64,000 bases of DNA from Hepsetus odoe (GCA_017165825.1 CM029376.1:17031190-17095189), one strand, 5' to 3'; positions 11,301-25,005 are shown, numbered from the stretch's first letter. Notes: generated from the sequence alone by a model not told the origin. Numbers and translations are program-made.

Positions 11301-14203
11301 TTTGAGATGTGAAGAACTAGATTTAGATCCAAAAGATGTTAAGTCAGAAAGTATGGCATCTAGCTATTCAACGACAATTAGTTATGATCCAAACAGCAAG
11401 AGGAGAAAGTTTTTAGGTTGGGATAATTCGTCCCACTTGCTTTTTGATACAACTCGCCATTACTTGAAACAAAGTGAGATGAGAGCGAGGAAGAGAGAAA
11501 AAAAAATGCACCAGACAGTGCTTTTAATAAAGATTCATTAAAAGAATACTCCAAGGTCAGTTTGAGATCTGCAAGCAATGTCCATTGATTAAGTGCAGGC
11601 ATTAATGTGTAAAAGATGCAATTAAGGAATGAAATACAGCATTCATCAACAAGGTCACTGAGTATTTAACAGAAAATGTGTGCAATATTGAATGCAAATC
11701 AAAGTAAGAAAAATGTGTGCAACTACAATGTATTCTGGAACGCTTGGCTAACCATTCCTAAGTGTCCTCAAATCACCAAAAACTGTCTGACCTTCTCAAG
11801 TCAAAACCTCCCTCCTCCTGTTCATTTTTGACCCATTTCTTTTCCTATTAGACATACAAATAAGCACTTTAGCATCGGCAGGGACGAAGGGCAGCCTGCT
11901 GTTATGATGTGAGCAAATCGTGGATGTTGGAGCCGCAGGGTCTTTTAAAGCGCAGTTGAAAGAAGTGAGGCGACATGGCTGGTGTACAAGCGTGGGAGGC
12001 ATGTGTGGGGGAGTGGAGGGGGCTGGGAAAAGCAGCACTCTGGGGGGCTGCAGAAACAGTGTAGTGGTAAGATGATGCCGTAAGATGGAGAAGAAGCAGG
12101 TCAATATATGGCCGAGCTGCAGCTCAAAGCAGGTCAGTCCTTCAATTCATTCCAGCAATGGAATAGACGAGAGTGCCTGGGGGCACGGAGCATAACGGAA
12201 CAGTTGTGTCTGAGCTAGCTCCTTCCATACAAGTCCAGCAAAAAAGGATGTGGGGAGGCAAGGAAAGGAGGGTGGGAGAGAAAGAAAGGGAGAGCTGGTG
12301 GAATTCAGGACAGGCAGATCAATCATTGAGCTCCCACGCAGGTGAGCGCTGCAAGGTTAATGATAACTGACTCCTGGCATGGTGCATGCACACTCAGACA
12401 CACACCGCAAAAAACGCAAATAACACATTATCTCCTCCCACGTTTGCCGGTCAAATACTTCACAAGAGGCAAGGGCGTTTGCCCTCATATATGGATTACA
12501 TGGCACATGTCTTGCTGTGCCAGGGAATAAAACAGAATATTTGCAGTCGCTGCAAAAATCTGTGCAAGATTACACAAGACAGAAGATGCCAATTCCTAAG
12601 AGTGAGAGAGTCGACCATGAAATCTCAGCAAAATGGAAGTCATAATTGGAAAATGATAGGAGGGTTACAAATTAATTTTTAAAATTACAGCGCAAAAAAA
12701 AAAAAAATTGGCACAGCAGGGAGTCCGTTTTCGAAATGAAATTTTCAAAAAAGGAGGAAAAGCTTTTTTTGGAAGAAACTAGTAGATACATAATACATTG
12801 AATGGTCAAAAATGCAGCATCATGATGAAATCTTCAGGCACTTACAGCACATTCTTTCAAAAGGTTCTGTTGGATGATGCCATGGACAAACTGACTTTCG
12901 ATCCATAAAAGAACATTTTATTATATTTTAGGCAAATGGGATATGCAAGTTTTAAGAACACTGTTTAAAAGTTTAAGGAAACAATTCAGATGGAACAATT
13001 CAGAAGCCTATTTGCAGAAAAGGTTATAATTGTATGTCCAATAATAATTTAGAAACCTTATTTTTATACCTGCGAATATTCAGCAGTTTAGGCAAAGGAC
13101 ATTCTTAATGTATACAAATTCACCGGAATAAACTGGATATGGCTTTGGTAAAAAAAAAAGACAACAAACACTTATCTGCAGGCGTTCGGCCTAAGTGGTG
13201 ACGAGACCTGAATATAGTTTCTGGTGTCTTCAGGCACCAGACAAAGCAGCATTAAACTCAAACGAAGGGACAAATAGCAAACAGGGACAAACATGGCCAT
13301 GGCCTCCAGTCACTGATTCTGCTCTGCTGCACTAAATACCCTCCGAACATCTCCCCCTCCATTCAGCATGGCTCAAAAAACATCCATTACCTGAGTCATC
13401 TAATTCAATTATAGCTAAATAAAAAACCCACAATGGCTGGTGTGAGTCCTGGAAAATCAGCACATTAAAGCAGCAAACAGACATTTTATCAGCGCTCCTT
13501 CCTTCCCCACATTTGGGCCTTGGTAAAACATATAATTCTACATCTGAATTCAATTTGAATAATGAAACAAGATCAATCTGCAAATAAAGCCTGTTATCAC
13601 AAGATACTGAGTTTAAGGATAAACAAGTTTTCATCAGTCCTCTCCCGCAATGGAAAATGACAGTCTAGTCTGACACAGCCCTACTAGAGGAAACGTATGT
13701 TTCATATATCTGAGCAGAATGCACAGAATTATTACACACTGACATGTTTTGACTGACAGCTTTGCAGGGGTCAGACTGAAGCTTATAAGGTACTTTGTAA
13801 GGTATTTTTTTCTCACTGGTATGGTGTTGCAATGAGAAAAAAAAACAGCACTGTTTTTCTTTACACATTTTGGCTTCCGTTTAAGGATTTCACTGCACAA
13901 CAAATTCTCAAATTAGTCAATGCATGAATGTGTTCCATCGGAGTATATTTCATATAGTAAACTCAGAGTGCTTAATGGTTTGAAACCACAGCATTATTCA
14001 GCAATGGGTTTAATTCACACAGAAACTACACATTTAAACCACACATTATATTTTAAAAAAGGTCTTAATATATTAGTGATGGCCATTCACTCTCATTTTT
14101 TCATTGTCTGAGGCAGTTATTCTAAACACATCTGCAGGAGGTGCTAAAGCCAATGCCAGACCAATTTGAGAAAGATCATCAGTTCAGGGCAGATAAACAC
14201 AAA

Positions 14204-14204
14204 T

Positions 14205-14236
<32 letters not shown>

Positions 14237-14239
14237 ACT
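14204..14239. repeat. (CA)n microsatellite
   Basis: About 17 CA units with one ATAC interruption near the end. It sits directly against the SINE-like repeat that begins at 14240, a family that often carries an internal TG tract. Confidence 0.95.
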
Positions 14240-14381
14240 CTCTCAAATTCACACTTGGGGGCAATTTAGCAACTCCTGTTCACCTGACATATGGGTCATT
14301 GGACTGTGGGTGGAAACCTGGTCTGCCAGGGGAAACTTGGCTCACGCAGAAAGAACCCATATCTGCCCATAAAACCCAGGA
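14240..14381 (-). mobile_element. fragment of the common fish SINE with L2-like tail (family C)
   Basis: It contains GGGGCAATTTAGCA, GGACTGTGGGTGGAAACC and CACGCAGAAAGAACCCA, the middle part of a very common fish retroposon read in reverse. Fuller copies are at 22.9, 36.3 and 56.1 kb. Both ends are missing. Confidence 0.7.
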
Positions 14382-14740
14382 CAGCACAAACTATTTTGAG
14401 GACATTCATTAAGAAATGTCTGCAGCTAACGTATACCATGTAAGGACAGTCATAAAAAAAACAAAAACAAATTATTGAAATAAAACAAAATGTATTTCAT
14501 GAAAATGTACTCACCTTATTTACCTCCACGATATCTGCAGTACTCAAATATGCTACTTGTTGATTCAAATGTCCCCAACATGCCTGGAAATCTCCAGAAA
14601 GTATGCGGATATTTGCAAAGTAGCAGTCCAATTACCCCCAAGGCATTTCACACCATAACTCAAATGTTGTGTAAATGTTCCAGTTCAGTATTCTCTTCTG
14701 GTATGCAAAAAACGATTTTAATCTGCATTTCTGCTCACAG

Positions 14741-14956
14741 GTTTTTCTTGTCCCAGAAGCACTTATGTACTGTAGAGATGTGTGCAGTCGTTTAAGCAAG
14801 GAGGACTCAAGGAGATACATCTTAAGAGAAATTAACTGCCCAGACTGTTTGGCAACTAATGCTAAATCGTGTCCCACTGGGATGAACTGTTTGCATGTCT
14901 TTCAAGAAGGAAAACTGGTTGTAGATCTTCCTTTAGCAAGAAAGAACTACAGATGA
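14741..14956 (+). other. candidate unassigned terminal exon or chance ORF (71 codons)
   Basis: A good acceptor-like sequence (CATTTCTGCTCACAG, ending at 14740) is followed in the same frame by 71 open codons ending in TGA at 14954-14956. The peptide has a Cys-rich middle, INCPDCLATNAKSCPTGMNC. I do not recognise it as any family and no partner exon is apparent. It may be chance: an ORF of this length is not rare in 64 kb. The strand is opposite to tenm2. Confidence 0.2.
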
Positions 14957-15889
14957 GGTGATATACCAGGGTGCTTCATCTGATGTGTTGTTCTTGCCTC
15001 AGATTTTAATTGTTCTTTTCCATTTAGCATTCTCTCTAACACCCAAAAATAGGAAAAAGCAAATGTAAAAAATATGTCACAGCATTGATGGCATGGAGAG
15101 TTAGGGCAGAACAGCATTGTGTGGCTTTTGATTGAGATTTTAATGAGTGGATCCTCTCTCTGGCAGGGGTCATTAATCACGTCTGATACGGAGGTGCGGC
15201 GGACGGGGCAGAGCCTGGCCATGGCACAGCATCAGCTGGAATACTGCCGTCATTTCAGATCCAAACAAAGCCGAGTGCCAAGGCATAACTAGTCCACAAT
15301 GAGGGGCTCTACAGCATGATTATGCGTTATCTCTCTCTCTCTCTCTCACCTGTTGTATCTATCATCCTCTCTCATTCTCTTTGTCTCTTTCTGCCTACCT
15401 GTTGAAAGCTATCCAGGGAAGCTTCATACTTCTACTTTGTCTTACGTATTGTTGGACAAGCATGCTCATGTCCAATCACATCCAGACTGCTTCCTATTAT
15501 AAATCATATTATAGCCATAACCTTAAATTTGATCAGGCATTAGCAGAAAGTCCCTGTGAGTAAAATGAGAAACAATTTGCTAAGCTTTGGTGTAGTTCCC
15601 AAGCTTTTCATAGATGAGCATTTAATCCCTGGGGTAACTCAATAGGTAGGGCAGGAAGACAGATCTCATATGACCTTGCTTATCTTGCTTATCCTACACT
15701 TTTGTCCTCATCATCAAAACATGAGTTCTAAAGTTTCTTTGGCCAAATTTAACAATTACCAAGGCAAAAGTGCTAGATACTTCCACGCTTTTAATCATTT
15801 ACAGGATGCAAGAGTGAATAGCTATGGTTCTCACAGAATCTGAAAGCGCCTTTTGGTTCCATATATCGTGAGGCAATTGGGGATTAGGT

Positions 15890-15985
15890 GGTGTCCAATC
15901 TTATCCCCAAAACGGGCAGACTGGCTGGAGGTTAGAAACAAAAATTGGCATGCACATCGGCTCATTATGGATAAGATTGTACACC
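15890..15985. mobile_element. short fold-back MITE
   Basis: The ends are GGTGTCCAATCTTATCC (15890-15906) and GGATAAGATTGTACACC (15969-15985), an inverted repeat with 16 of 17 positions matching. The phrase is typical of a small fish transposon with ends like GGTGTCCAATCTTATCC. The 62-base centre is degenerate and has no coding content. Confidence 0.7.
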
Positions 15986-16925
15986 CCTGTCCTAAGGTCC
16001 GTCAAAGTTAAAAGTTATATAAAGACAATGGAGTGACAGCCATTCAATTTCTTGGCTATTACCTAAACTGTATGTTTAAGCTACATTTGATGTCACAAGT
16101 TTCCTTGAAGGGCGAGACATCATCATTTCAGTAAATGTAGTGTCCTTTATGACCTAAAGAGAAGTAAGAAACATACTAGGGATTAACTTTAACTCTGAAT
16201 GTTGTATAATGTGAAATCAGGGTGCAGCGTGCAGAATTCAGTTTTGGATGCAACAGTTTCTCCTCTTATTTTCTCCTCTCCCTATTCTTTCTTATTTCTT
16301 CCTTTCACGTCTTTAAATGAAAAACAAGCCCCCTTCCCCAAACCCATTGTAATCTCCCAGTTTCACAATGAAGCGCAACAAGAGCGGATGTTTATTAGAC
16401 TAATCCCAAAATCCACATTCATCCCGAGTTCTCAACTTCTTAATCTGCCTCAAAACAAAGGGATTTGAGGCTGTAGCGGAGGTGGCACTATGACACCGGC
16501 TGTCACTGCACCGGCAGCATCGGAGCCGAGGTGCAAACATACACAGTAATTAAGGTCTGGTGCAGAGGCACGGAAATGGATAGAGAAATGGGATCAGATG
16601 GGTCTGGTGGGAGCAAAGGAGGGGAATAAATTCTTTTTTGAAAGTCCCTCTACTATTACAGAGTGGTAAAACCCTGACGATTAAAGTGTGAGGGCAATAG
16701 AGATTGGACGGAGTTCTTGCACATGAAATGTCTTTTAAAAATAGCATAACTTGAGCACTGCCTGACAAAACCAAGCTGGCACTGTTTTCTCACCTTAAAC
16801 TTAAACGAGAGAGCATATGCTGAGGATGTGTTGGGGGTTTGGGGATGAGAAAAGAGAACAAGGTTGATTGTAACAAAAGTAGCAGGTGAGAGGTGTGAAG
16901 GGTCTCACTTCAACAGAACAACACT

Positions 16926-17000
16926 CTTAAAAATAAAGGTGCCAAAAAAGTTGGAGTGATTGAAACCTTGTAATGGGTCATTTTTTTGTGTCACTGTGTG
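16926..17000. mobile_element. MITE-like repeat, copy 2
   Basis: It starts TTAAAAATAAAGGTGCCAAA and then reads AACCTTGTAATGGGTCAT, sharing order and spacing with the copy at 11.2 kb. CCAAGAACCATTTAGTAATG near 17.1 kb may be its far end. The family assignment is tentative. Confidence 0.5.
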
Positions 17001-18397
17001 AGTTTGCTGTTATCAGGTTGAAACTTAAACTTAAATAGTCTGAAAGTTCCGGGTGAATTAAAGGCTTTTCTCCACACCCACACATTCATTCCAAGAACCA
17101 TTTAGTAATGTCTATTTTCAGAATGCATCACACATTAACAAAGTCTAAAGAGCACAGAAAGGCCAGGAGACTAAAGGTGCTATGAGTTCCTTCTAGAAGA
17201 GCCAAATGAACTTCCCCTCCAGCAGCATGAAACACAACGTTATTAAAACAATACGCTACTGACAGGCCTGTATTCTGCGCCCGGGGGGGAAAGGGTAAAG
17301 ATAAATAAATCAGTGTCACTGCTTGACATTCTTACCATCTGCTGGGTGAATTATTCAAATCTGCAATAAATGGCAGCATGGAGAGTGGTGATGTGGGGGT
17401 AATTAGCACCCTGACAGAGGTGACACATGATGGCTTTTCCTAGCTGCTGATTTTTTTAACTTTATATTAAAGCATGAGGGCCATATTGCCCAGTACACAG
17501 CCATAACGCCACTGTTTAACATTCCCAACCCCCCGGGGTAAATGACAACCACAATCAGGTTCTGTGACCCCTCCACACTGAATAAATGCCAGCACCGAGT
17601 CATCTCATGGGAGAGAAATGTCAGCGACTGTGCCAAGAGTAGGCCGGCTCATCTATGATCTTCATCAGGTGAAAAGGACAAAGCTCATTCTCATTCCTGC
17701 TTTATAACATACAAGTTCCGGGATTAGACCAATATCTAACATCTGAAATCCTAATGAAACTGAAATTGTCCACTAAATCAGTAACCAAGTAAACTTCTTA
17801 CAATAACCGCAAAACAAAAGAACACATTTATTTCAAGGTTAAAAATACCTTGCTGCAAACTAAAATAAGTTCTTTAAACACAGGGAGGGCCAGGGCAGTA
17901 TTAATGGTCACCAGATGATCTTTTTAAGCTTGCTTTCCCAGAATGCCCATGGGCCCTAGATCACCATGCTGTGCTATGTACATGACATCATAATCAGCGC
18001 CTGGGCTTTGGCAAATAAAACTGGAGGGAGTCAATTAATGCTGTTGAGACCAAAAGCTACAGCTTACTGTGGGCTTGGAACGGCTGTCTGTGGGACAGTG
18101 AAGTGGAGAAGATTCCTGAGGAGAGGGAGGAACAAGAACAGCTTTGACCGCTTGCAGCAACGCTTCCAAAGAAACGCTATGGTGAGAACAAGAAGTCACA
18201 ATAAATTGCCTCATCAAGGGCTGAAGTCAGTCAGCCCAGACATAAAAGTCTGATTCTTCAGTTTTGCAAAGTATGCTGTGCATGCAAAGTATGGAGTTTT
18301 ATACCCCTGCTATTAATTAAACTCTATTTTAAGTTTTAATCTTCCCTTTTGTCCATTTTTAGTATGTGATTATTTCCATGGTGTTTCCCTGTTTGAT

Positions 18398-18946
18398 GCT
18401 GTTGCCTCACATAAAGAACAGTCCGGGTTTGGTTTCCAGCCAAGTAGGCCTGGGATTTGTGTATAGTTTATATATTCCCCCTGTGTCTATGTGGGTTAAT
18501 ACCAGGAACTTCAGGTTTCCTCCCACTGTCTAATGGTGTGTGCCAGTTGTATTGCAGATGCTTGATTAATTAATTTTTAATTTAATTTAATTGTGACTAT
18601 TCTTGTCATTGTGAGAGCACACAGTGAACCACAATGAAATTGGACCTCTGCATTTAACCCATGCACACACCGTGGGTACAAGGGTACCTCAGGGCAACCT
18701 ACTGGTAAGGAGTTTGAACCCACAATCTTCTGATCCTGTGGCAAACTCCCTAACCACTAGGCCACCGCTGCACCTACTACGACTAGATGTGACAAGCATG
18801 TATGAGTTTGTATGTTTTTCTGTCTTGCCCAGCAAAGGACTGACAACATGCCACTGCCCTAAGAGTACTGGTATAGACTCCAGCACCTCTTGCAACCCCG
18901 GTAATGATAAGTGGCTCAAATAATGGAGGAATGATTGAATTAATGA
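18398..18946 (+). mobile_element. old family C retroposon split by a nested SINE
   Basis: The first part (18398-18562) has TTGCCTCACATAAAGAACAG and TTTCCTCCCACTGTCTAATG. The last part (about 18785-18946) has GTCTTGCCCAGCAAAGGACT, AGACTCCAGCACC and a degenerate (ATGG)n-like tail. Together they are in the right order and orientation for one element. The minus-strand SINE at 18592-18774 lies between them and is therefore the younger insertion. Confidence 0.65.
18592..18774 (-). mobile_element. tRNA-derived SINE (family A), nested
   Basis: On the minus strand it starts CAGCGGTGGCCTAGTGGTTA (A-box type TGGCCTAGTGG), then has the B-box-like GTGGGTTCAAACTCC, CAGTAGGTTGCCCTGAGGTA, the GTTCACTGTGTGC segment and the end ATAGTCAC. 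It interrupts an older repeat on the plus strand. Confidence 0.8.
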
Positions 18947-18999
18947 TGTAAGCATGCAGTGTGCATGATGTTATGTTTGTTGACTATATTAGCCCAATA

Positions 19000-21900
19000 A
19001 CAGTAAATGGAGAAAAGTGAATATAATTGTTCTGTTGAACTATTCATTTGAGAAAGAATATCCAAACTAGATAAATCACCTTACTAAATAAACAGATGAG
19101 AGATAATATTTCATGTCAAGAAATACTCCTTATTACGCAATACGTAATAGTTGAAGTAATACCATGTGGGCCTTCATGCCCATATCCACTCCAAAACATG
19201 TGAGAGGCTGTTGTTTGGAGGAGATTTAAGAGTGTGGAAGCATAGGGAAACATTTTGGTGGGAGATACAGCAGGCTGGCACTGCTTCCCAAGGGCACTTC
19301 ACTCTGCCCAGCTGTGCCATGCATATTACACACATTACTCTTCAAACACATTACATTCTATATAAAATCCAGTCACAGAGGCTGGAGAGCATGCTCCATA
19401 ACTGAGTGCCTATACAACTGAAGAGCTAAAGTCCTGCACAGCAATATTAGCATTAACTCTAGCTGTCTTTAGGACTATGCATCTCTCTCTCTGGCCCGGT
19501 GTTACTGTGCCATGATTGCCTTAGGGGCCAATAGAAATGCAGTTCTAGCACCAATGACATAGTTCAGTGGTCCAATTAAGCATGCTAGATTTAGCGCCAT
19601 TAAGACAGACATCTTTGGGAAGGAACAAATTCAGGATGAAAAGACGGATAAGCGAGAGTGATTCCCTATTAAGGTGCAGAGGATGTGAACAAACCCTGGC
19701 TCTCACTGAAGACAGACCACATTTGCCCACATTTCAGTAAAACCAGATCTTGAAGTTTGATGAGTGGCTTGGAAAGAATATGCTCAATGTAAATGAGCAC
19801 AGGAACATATTTCTGGGACGTTCATGCTAACGTTAAAGGAGGGAACATCTTCCTCCCTCTTTTGTTTTTTTGACCCTAAGATGAAATTTCTGGTCCATAA
19901 GCATTTCTGTCCAGACATGAGAAATGCAGGCAGCCGCTACTGGTCATTTCTCTGGACAATACTTATGACCTTCCATTTTTGCTGAAGGACCATGGGCACA
20001 GCGTGAAGTGACAAAGGACGGTTAGTGGTGACTGCGACCTCCTGGGAGGTCTGACACCACAGGTGTGAAAAGATTTGACCCCCAGCCAGTAGAGGGACAT
20101 GGGAACCACACAAGGGACCCCTATTGCTCCAGGTCAAAGTCATCTACTCCCCTACTGACAGAACAGCTAGTACGCAAAAGATACACTAGCCTGTATTACA
20201 GTCACTGTGAAACTATAAAGTCACCTCAAAACTCCCTGAAGTGAGTGTCAACTGAAGTAAACCGACAGTAAAAAAGTGCTCCACTAGTAATGGCAGCTGC
20301 AATTGCTTTAGGGGTCATTTAAAAGCAGTTGAAGTGTCAGTATCGGTTCTTTTGATAGCAGCAGTAGAGTGGTAGCACCAATGGTGCCAATATTATGTGT
20401 AGTGTTGTAGGCCCAACAGATATTGATGGAAATGGTTTTAGAAAAGCTTCCATCCCCCCACCACACGGGGGTCTGTTGGATTTTATGCTCATTTCACACC
20501 CACCAGTCACTGCGGTGCATTAGTTCACCATGAGAGCCCTCAGGCAATAGTGCTTTTTTATTTGTTTATAATGTTAAGGCATTCCACAAATGGCCAAGGC
20601 AGCGGCGTAAATTGTGCATACTTACATTTAGGCAATCGACAAAGCTCGTTACTACAAAACACAGTGACTTGATTCATTCTGAATCCAATGCAGCTGTGGG
20701 GAAGAAAGAAGGGAGAAAGGGTGGACGAGGCTGAGCAAGAGGCAGTTAAGAGAGGCAGATGCTGAGAAATTGAAAGAAAAAAAAAATGCAAAGAACTACA
20801 CCTACGAGGTCCGTCTGCGGCTTTAAAACGGCCTGTTGAATGCACAAAAGCAAGGTTTGGTATAGACAGATTGCTTAAGTCCTTTACAAATAAAGACTGA
20901 ATCATATGAATCCTAACTTGCCTGAGATCTACGACCCTACCGCCTATGCTATGAAAAGACTCAGCTGACTCAACCATGGCCACCCAAAACGAATGATGGG
21001 ATTAACCCTGTTGCCATTATGTTGTCAAGCAGAACAGGGCTGTCTGGGAGATGATGCGAGAAGATCTGTATCAGCAGAATAAGCTGAAAAACTGTAGTTG
21101 GCATGTGTGAAGTCTAAGATGCTTCCACCTCCTTTCTTTAACCATCTGTGATTTTCACTTCATTTGTTCCAGACTTGACTCACATCTGTTACTATGATTC
21201 TCTGTCTATCTGTAGCCCACCACCAAGACAAATAATCATGTGCATGGACACACATTCACACACACACAAAACCACAAGTACAACGGCAGAGGCAGGGGGA
21301 TACGAATAGAACATAGTCATCACAGATTTCACACATGGCACAAATAAATGATGATGTTTTTATCATTTTGATACAAACTATAATCATTTCAACATGTGAA
21401 TGTAATGAAGCAGTCTAGTCACAGTTTACCTGGCTAGGATTTTTATTTTGAAACTCAGAACAATTTAATAAACTGGAGTTTAGTCTAGTACCTGCATTTC
21501 TGCATGATGTAATCTCATCACTTGAGCGATCTCTCAAGTGCCCAGATGAACATCTATCATAATAGTTTTAAATATGATCAACACTTATAGTGTTCTAGAA
21601 GGTTATTTAGATATTAAACATCTATGAAGGTTTGTTTTAATGCATACCACTTATGTCATAAAGTCTACTTTATTCAGTTACAACCAATTTGTAATGAAAA
21701 TGCTGAAATAAGCCTTTATTATTTTGTATGAAGCCTTAATAATATTTCTCATATCATTGTATTATTTAATATAATTATGCACATCTAGCCTACTGACAAG
21801 ACCCTCCAGTAGAGTGTTGCCCGATTTCTTATTTGTAGTTAGATTAGTAAGTAAAGGTTTTAGCCGTTTTTATAGTTTCATATTGAAGTTGAGTTTGAGT

Positions 21901-22880
21901 TTAGAGTACTTTTCACTTCTCTATGTAAATCTCTATTCATTTCATTTCAAGTAGAATACACTCTCACAACATTAAAGACTAACACCTTCATCAGAATTGC
22001 TCTACAGAAGTAGAAGTGAAGAAAGTATGTGTTTCCTGCTAACTAACTTAGAATATGAATCGAAGGGCCAGTTATAGTGAATTCATCCTGCATTCTTATT
22101 GGCTGTTGACTAAGACGGGCTAAATGCAATTTTGAGAAAAAAGATCTCAAGTATCTCTGAGGCCTCAAACAGCTGACTGAAGAAAAAAAAGCCTGAAAGA
22201 CTGAGAAAAAGAGAATAAGGACAGAAAGAGAGTTTGACGTCTTCTCTAGAGCTTGGTTGCTAAAGGAGCGAGTCCCCAGAAAAAAATGTTTGTATACACT
22301 GAAATATACACCATGAAAAAAGGTACAGAACTTTTCTACTTGATTGAGTGTTTGATGTTTGATAGATTAATTAGTGCAAAGCTCAGTTTGAAGTTGACTC
22401 TGAAGAAAGTTTTCAAAGAGCAAATCAGATCTCAGAGGTAATTAAAAGGAAGTATTTGTTGACCTATCCATTTTTTTTTTTTATGTTTAGTCATGCAAAT
22501 TTTATTGGTTGCATCTTATTACAAGACAAAACAAGTACACGTTGAAGACCAATTTCAATTTTTCAACTTCAAAAAGTTCAAATTTGGTCTCTTTTTACAG
22601 AACATTAAAGAGAACAGCTGCCATTTACGCTGTTAAAATTTCATGACAAATGGACCAACAGAAATGTTCTAAAATGATTTTCAATAGAATCCTTTCACAC
22701 AATTTTTTTTTTCAACATGTTTAATGTCCCATATTCTTCCAATATTTTCCATTCATTTATGAATTATTGTTCCAAATGTCAATTCTCTGCATTTTGCATG
22801 GAAATCAGGTGCAGTTGCAACAAATTCCTTTACAAACCTTAATTCATTAGTTAATTAATCACTCTCTTTAATTTTTATAT
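19000..22880. other. unique-looking stretch, no gene seen
   Basis: Mostly AT-rich DNA without recognisable repeat or exon. The longest repeat-free frame of the window is here on the minus strand: ATG at 20977 in a good context (GGCCATGG), 139 codons to 20558. Its peptide is not recognised, its second half is an ordinary Ser/Phe-rich low-information frame over a purine-rich stretch, and no splice partner is evident. It is not called as a gene. Confidence 0.5.
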
Positions 22881-22887
22881 TTTATCT

Positions 22888-23150
22888 CACAGGGCAAACG
22901 GTGGGGAAACACCATGGACAGGGAGTTTCTGTAGTGCCCTAGACCCTTGTAGGGCACACACACTTAGACCTAGGGGGCAATTTAGCATATCCAATCCTGC
23001 TGATGTGCACGCCTTTGGACAGTGGCAGGGAACCAGGGCTCCGGGAAGAAATGCACTCCACACAGAAAGGACCCAGACTGACCTGCCTGGGGATCAAACC
23101 CAGGACCTTCTCGCTGTGAGGGGACAGTGCAACCCACTGTGCCACCTTGG
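22888..23150 (-). mobile_element. fish SINE with L2-like middle (family C)
   Basis: In reverse orientation it reads CCAAGGTGGCACAGTGGGTT, CTGTCCCCTCACAGCGAGAA, GGTCCTGGGTTTGATCCC, GTGGAGTGCATTTCTTCCCG and CTAAATTGCCCCCTAGGTCT. This is the head and middle of a very common fish retroposon. The far tail is degenerate. Confidence 0.8.
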
Positions 23151-23650
23151 TTCATTTATAAGGATATGCAAATACAAGTGTGCGAGGCAAATATCATCCA
23201 GCAGAAATAACCCTTAACTCATGCTCAGCACATGCTCTGGCTGAATTAAAAGGGACGATTTTATCACTGTTAACACATCACAGCATGACACTCCACCACA
23301 ATGAAACGCTTATCAGCATTTAACCAAATACACACTAAGGAACTGGGCGGCTATACATCCCGGGCTCAGGGAGTAGTCCCAAAATTCCAATCATGGGGCG
23401 TTTTTGCTTAACGTTATGCCATCATTAGGACTAAGGTAAGCGTACTCCACGCTGCTCCTGAAAGACTGGGATCCAGCAGAAATGTACCTAATTCACCAGC
23501 ACTAACACGTCTATTAAACCTGATAATTAACCAAGCTGGGTGGTTTTGTACTAATTAAAACACAATTACAGTAGATGTCAAACCCTATGAGATCTTTGAC
23601 CTCAAAAGTGCAGAACCTCCCAACAGGAGTTTAAACTATACAATTACAAA

Positions 23651-23672
23651 AATGTTTTTTTTTTTTTTTTTT
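23651..23672. repeat. poly(T) tract
   Basis: An unbroken run of T in otherwise unique DNA; a similar shorter run lies about 80 bp downstream. Confidence 0.85.
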
Positions 23673-25003
23673 TGTAATGCCAAATAAATGAAGGCTGATA
23701 AATCATGACCTTCACATACAAAGAGATCTCAAGCTTTTTTTTTTTTTTTGACCTTCTTATCAGAATCAGTGGAGTTTTTGCTATTTTAATTTTAGTCTAC
23801 CTTGTCTGGCAAGGTAATAGAGCATTTTGGTGCGTTTGCATGTGTGTGTGCACGTGTTTGTGCGTATATGTGCAAAAAAACTGCAGAGATATTTTTGTTT
23901 GATTTTTGCACATTGCTAGGCACATTTTGTCTTTTTTCCTGTGGTTATTTTCACTTCTAGGCTTCATCTTCTATAAATGATTCACTCAGGAACATCACAA
24001 GAACAACACAGAAATAAAGACTCGCTGAAGGAAACTGTACTGCCTGCATTGCCACCCATGAATACAACAGCTATTCTAAATCATTTTTTTGCCCTTAGAG
24101 GGCTGAAAGACAGATAACAGTGTTGGATTCCTCATCACTGAAATGAGTTTCACATGACACGACAGTAAATTTACAACAGCAAATCACAGATCACGTTGAA
24201 TTGGGCTCAGTTGTTAATGGATCCATCCACCCCACTGCAAAGGAACGCAGCTACAAGTGTAAAAGCTATAAATAAGCAAGGAGATCATTCATTTCTACAA
24301 GGTTACCCTTACACCATGACTTACTCAGGCTGGCCATAAAGATAACTATGGCTTCACAATATATCATTTCTTAATTGCAATATTGGCCTTCGTAGTGCTG
24401 TATTGCAGATGGCTGACATAAATCTCAGACTTTCCATCTGAGTGTTCTGTGGGTGTCTGGATGAATCAATGCGATCAAAAAAAAAAAAAAAAAGAAATTT
24501 AAATTAAAACTTATCCAGTAATAATTTCAATATTTAAAGAACTCTATTAACATGAATGTAATAGATACACAGAGTTGTATTTATATAATTATATTATTAG
24601 ATTTTTTTTTTCTAAAAAGCTGCATAATAAGTTTAATATTATACTCAATCATTTATAATCCTTGGTTATAATTTAATCCTCTGTTACATAATATCTCATT
24701 ATAGATATCTCAAATCAAATTTCATTATATCAGATCTCACTGTTTTTTTTTTTTTTTTAGTTGCCTGCCCAGCGCTGACACTTTAGAAACATTTTATACA
24801 TTTAACAGCAACAAAATGTAAGCTTATTGCAGCATTCTAGCACTCTAGCTTCAAAATTAGTGCTGAATTAAGGTAAGTGATGCAGGAAGTTGTTTAAATG
24901 TAACAAATAATACATAAATTAGTCAAACAAAACACAAGAATAAAAAACATAAGGCATTATAACAATATAATCATAAAATGGTAGTTTGTGTAGGTCCAAA
25001 ACA

Positions 25004-25005
<2 letters not shown>

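Noticed and set aside
20558..20983. 141-codon minus-strand frame, the longest away from simple repeats
   Set aside because: It begins at GTG, with the first ATG at 20977. The peptide matches no family I know, half of it is a Ser/Phe-rich frame opposite a purine-rich stretch, and an open frame of this length is expected once or so by chance in 64 kb.
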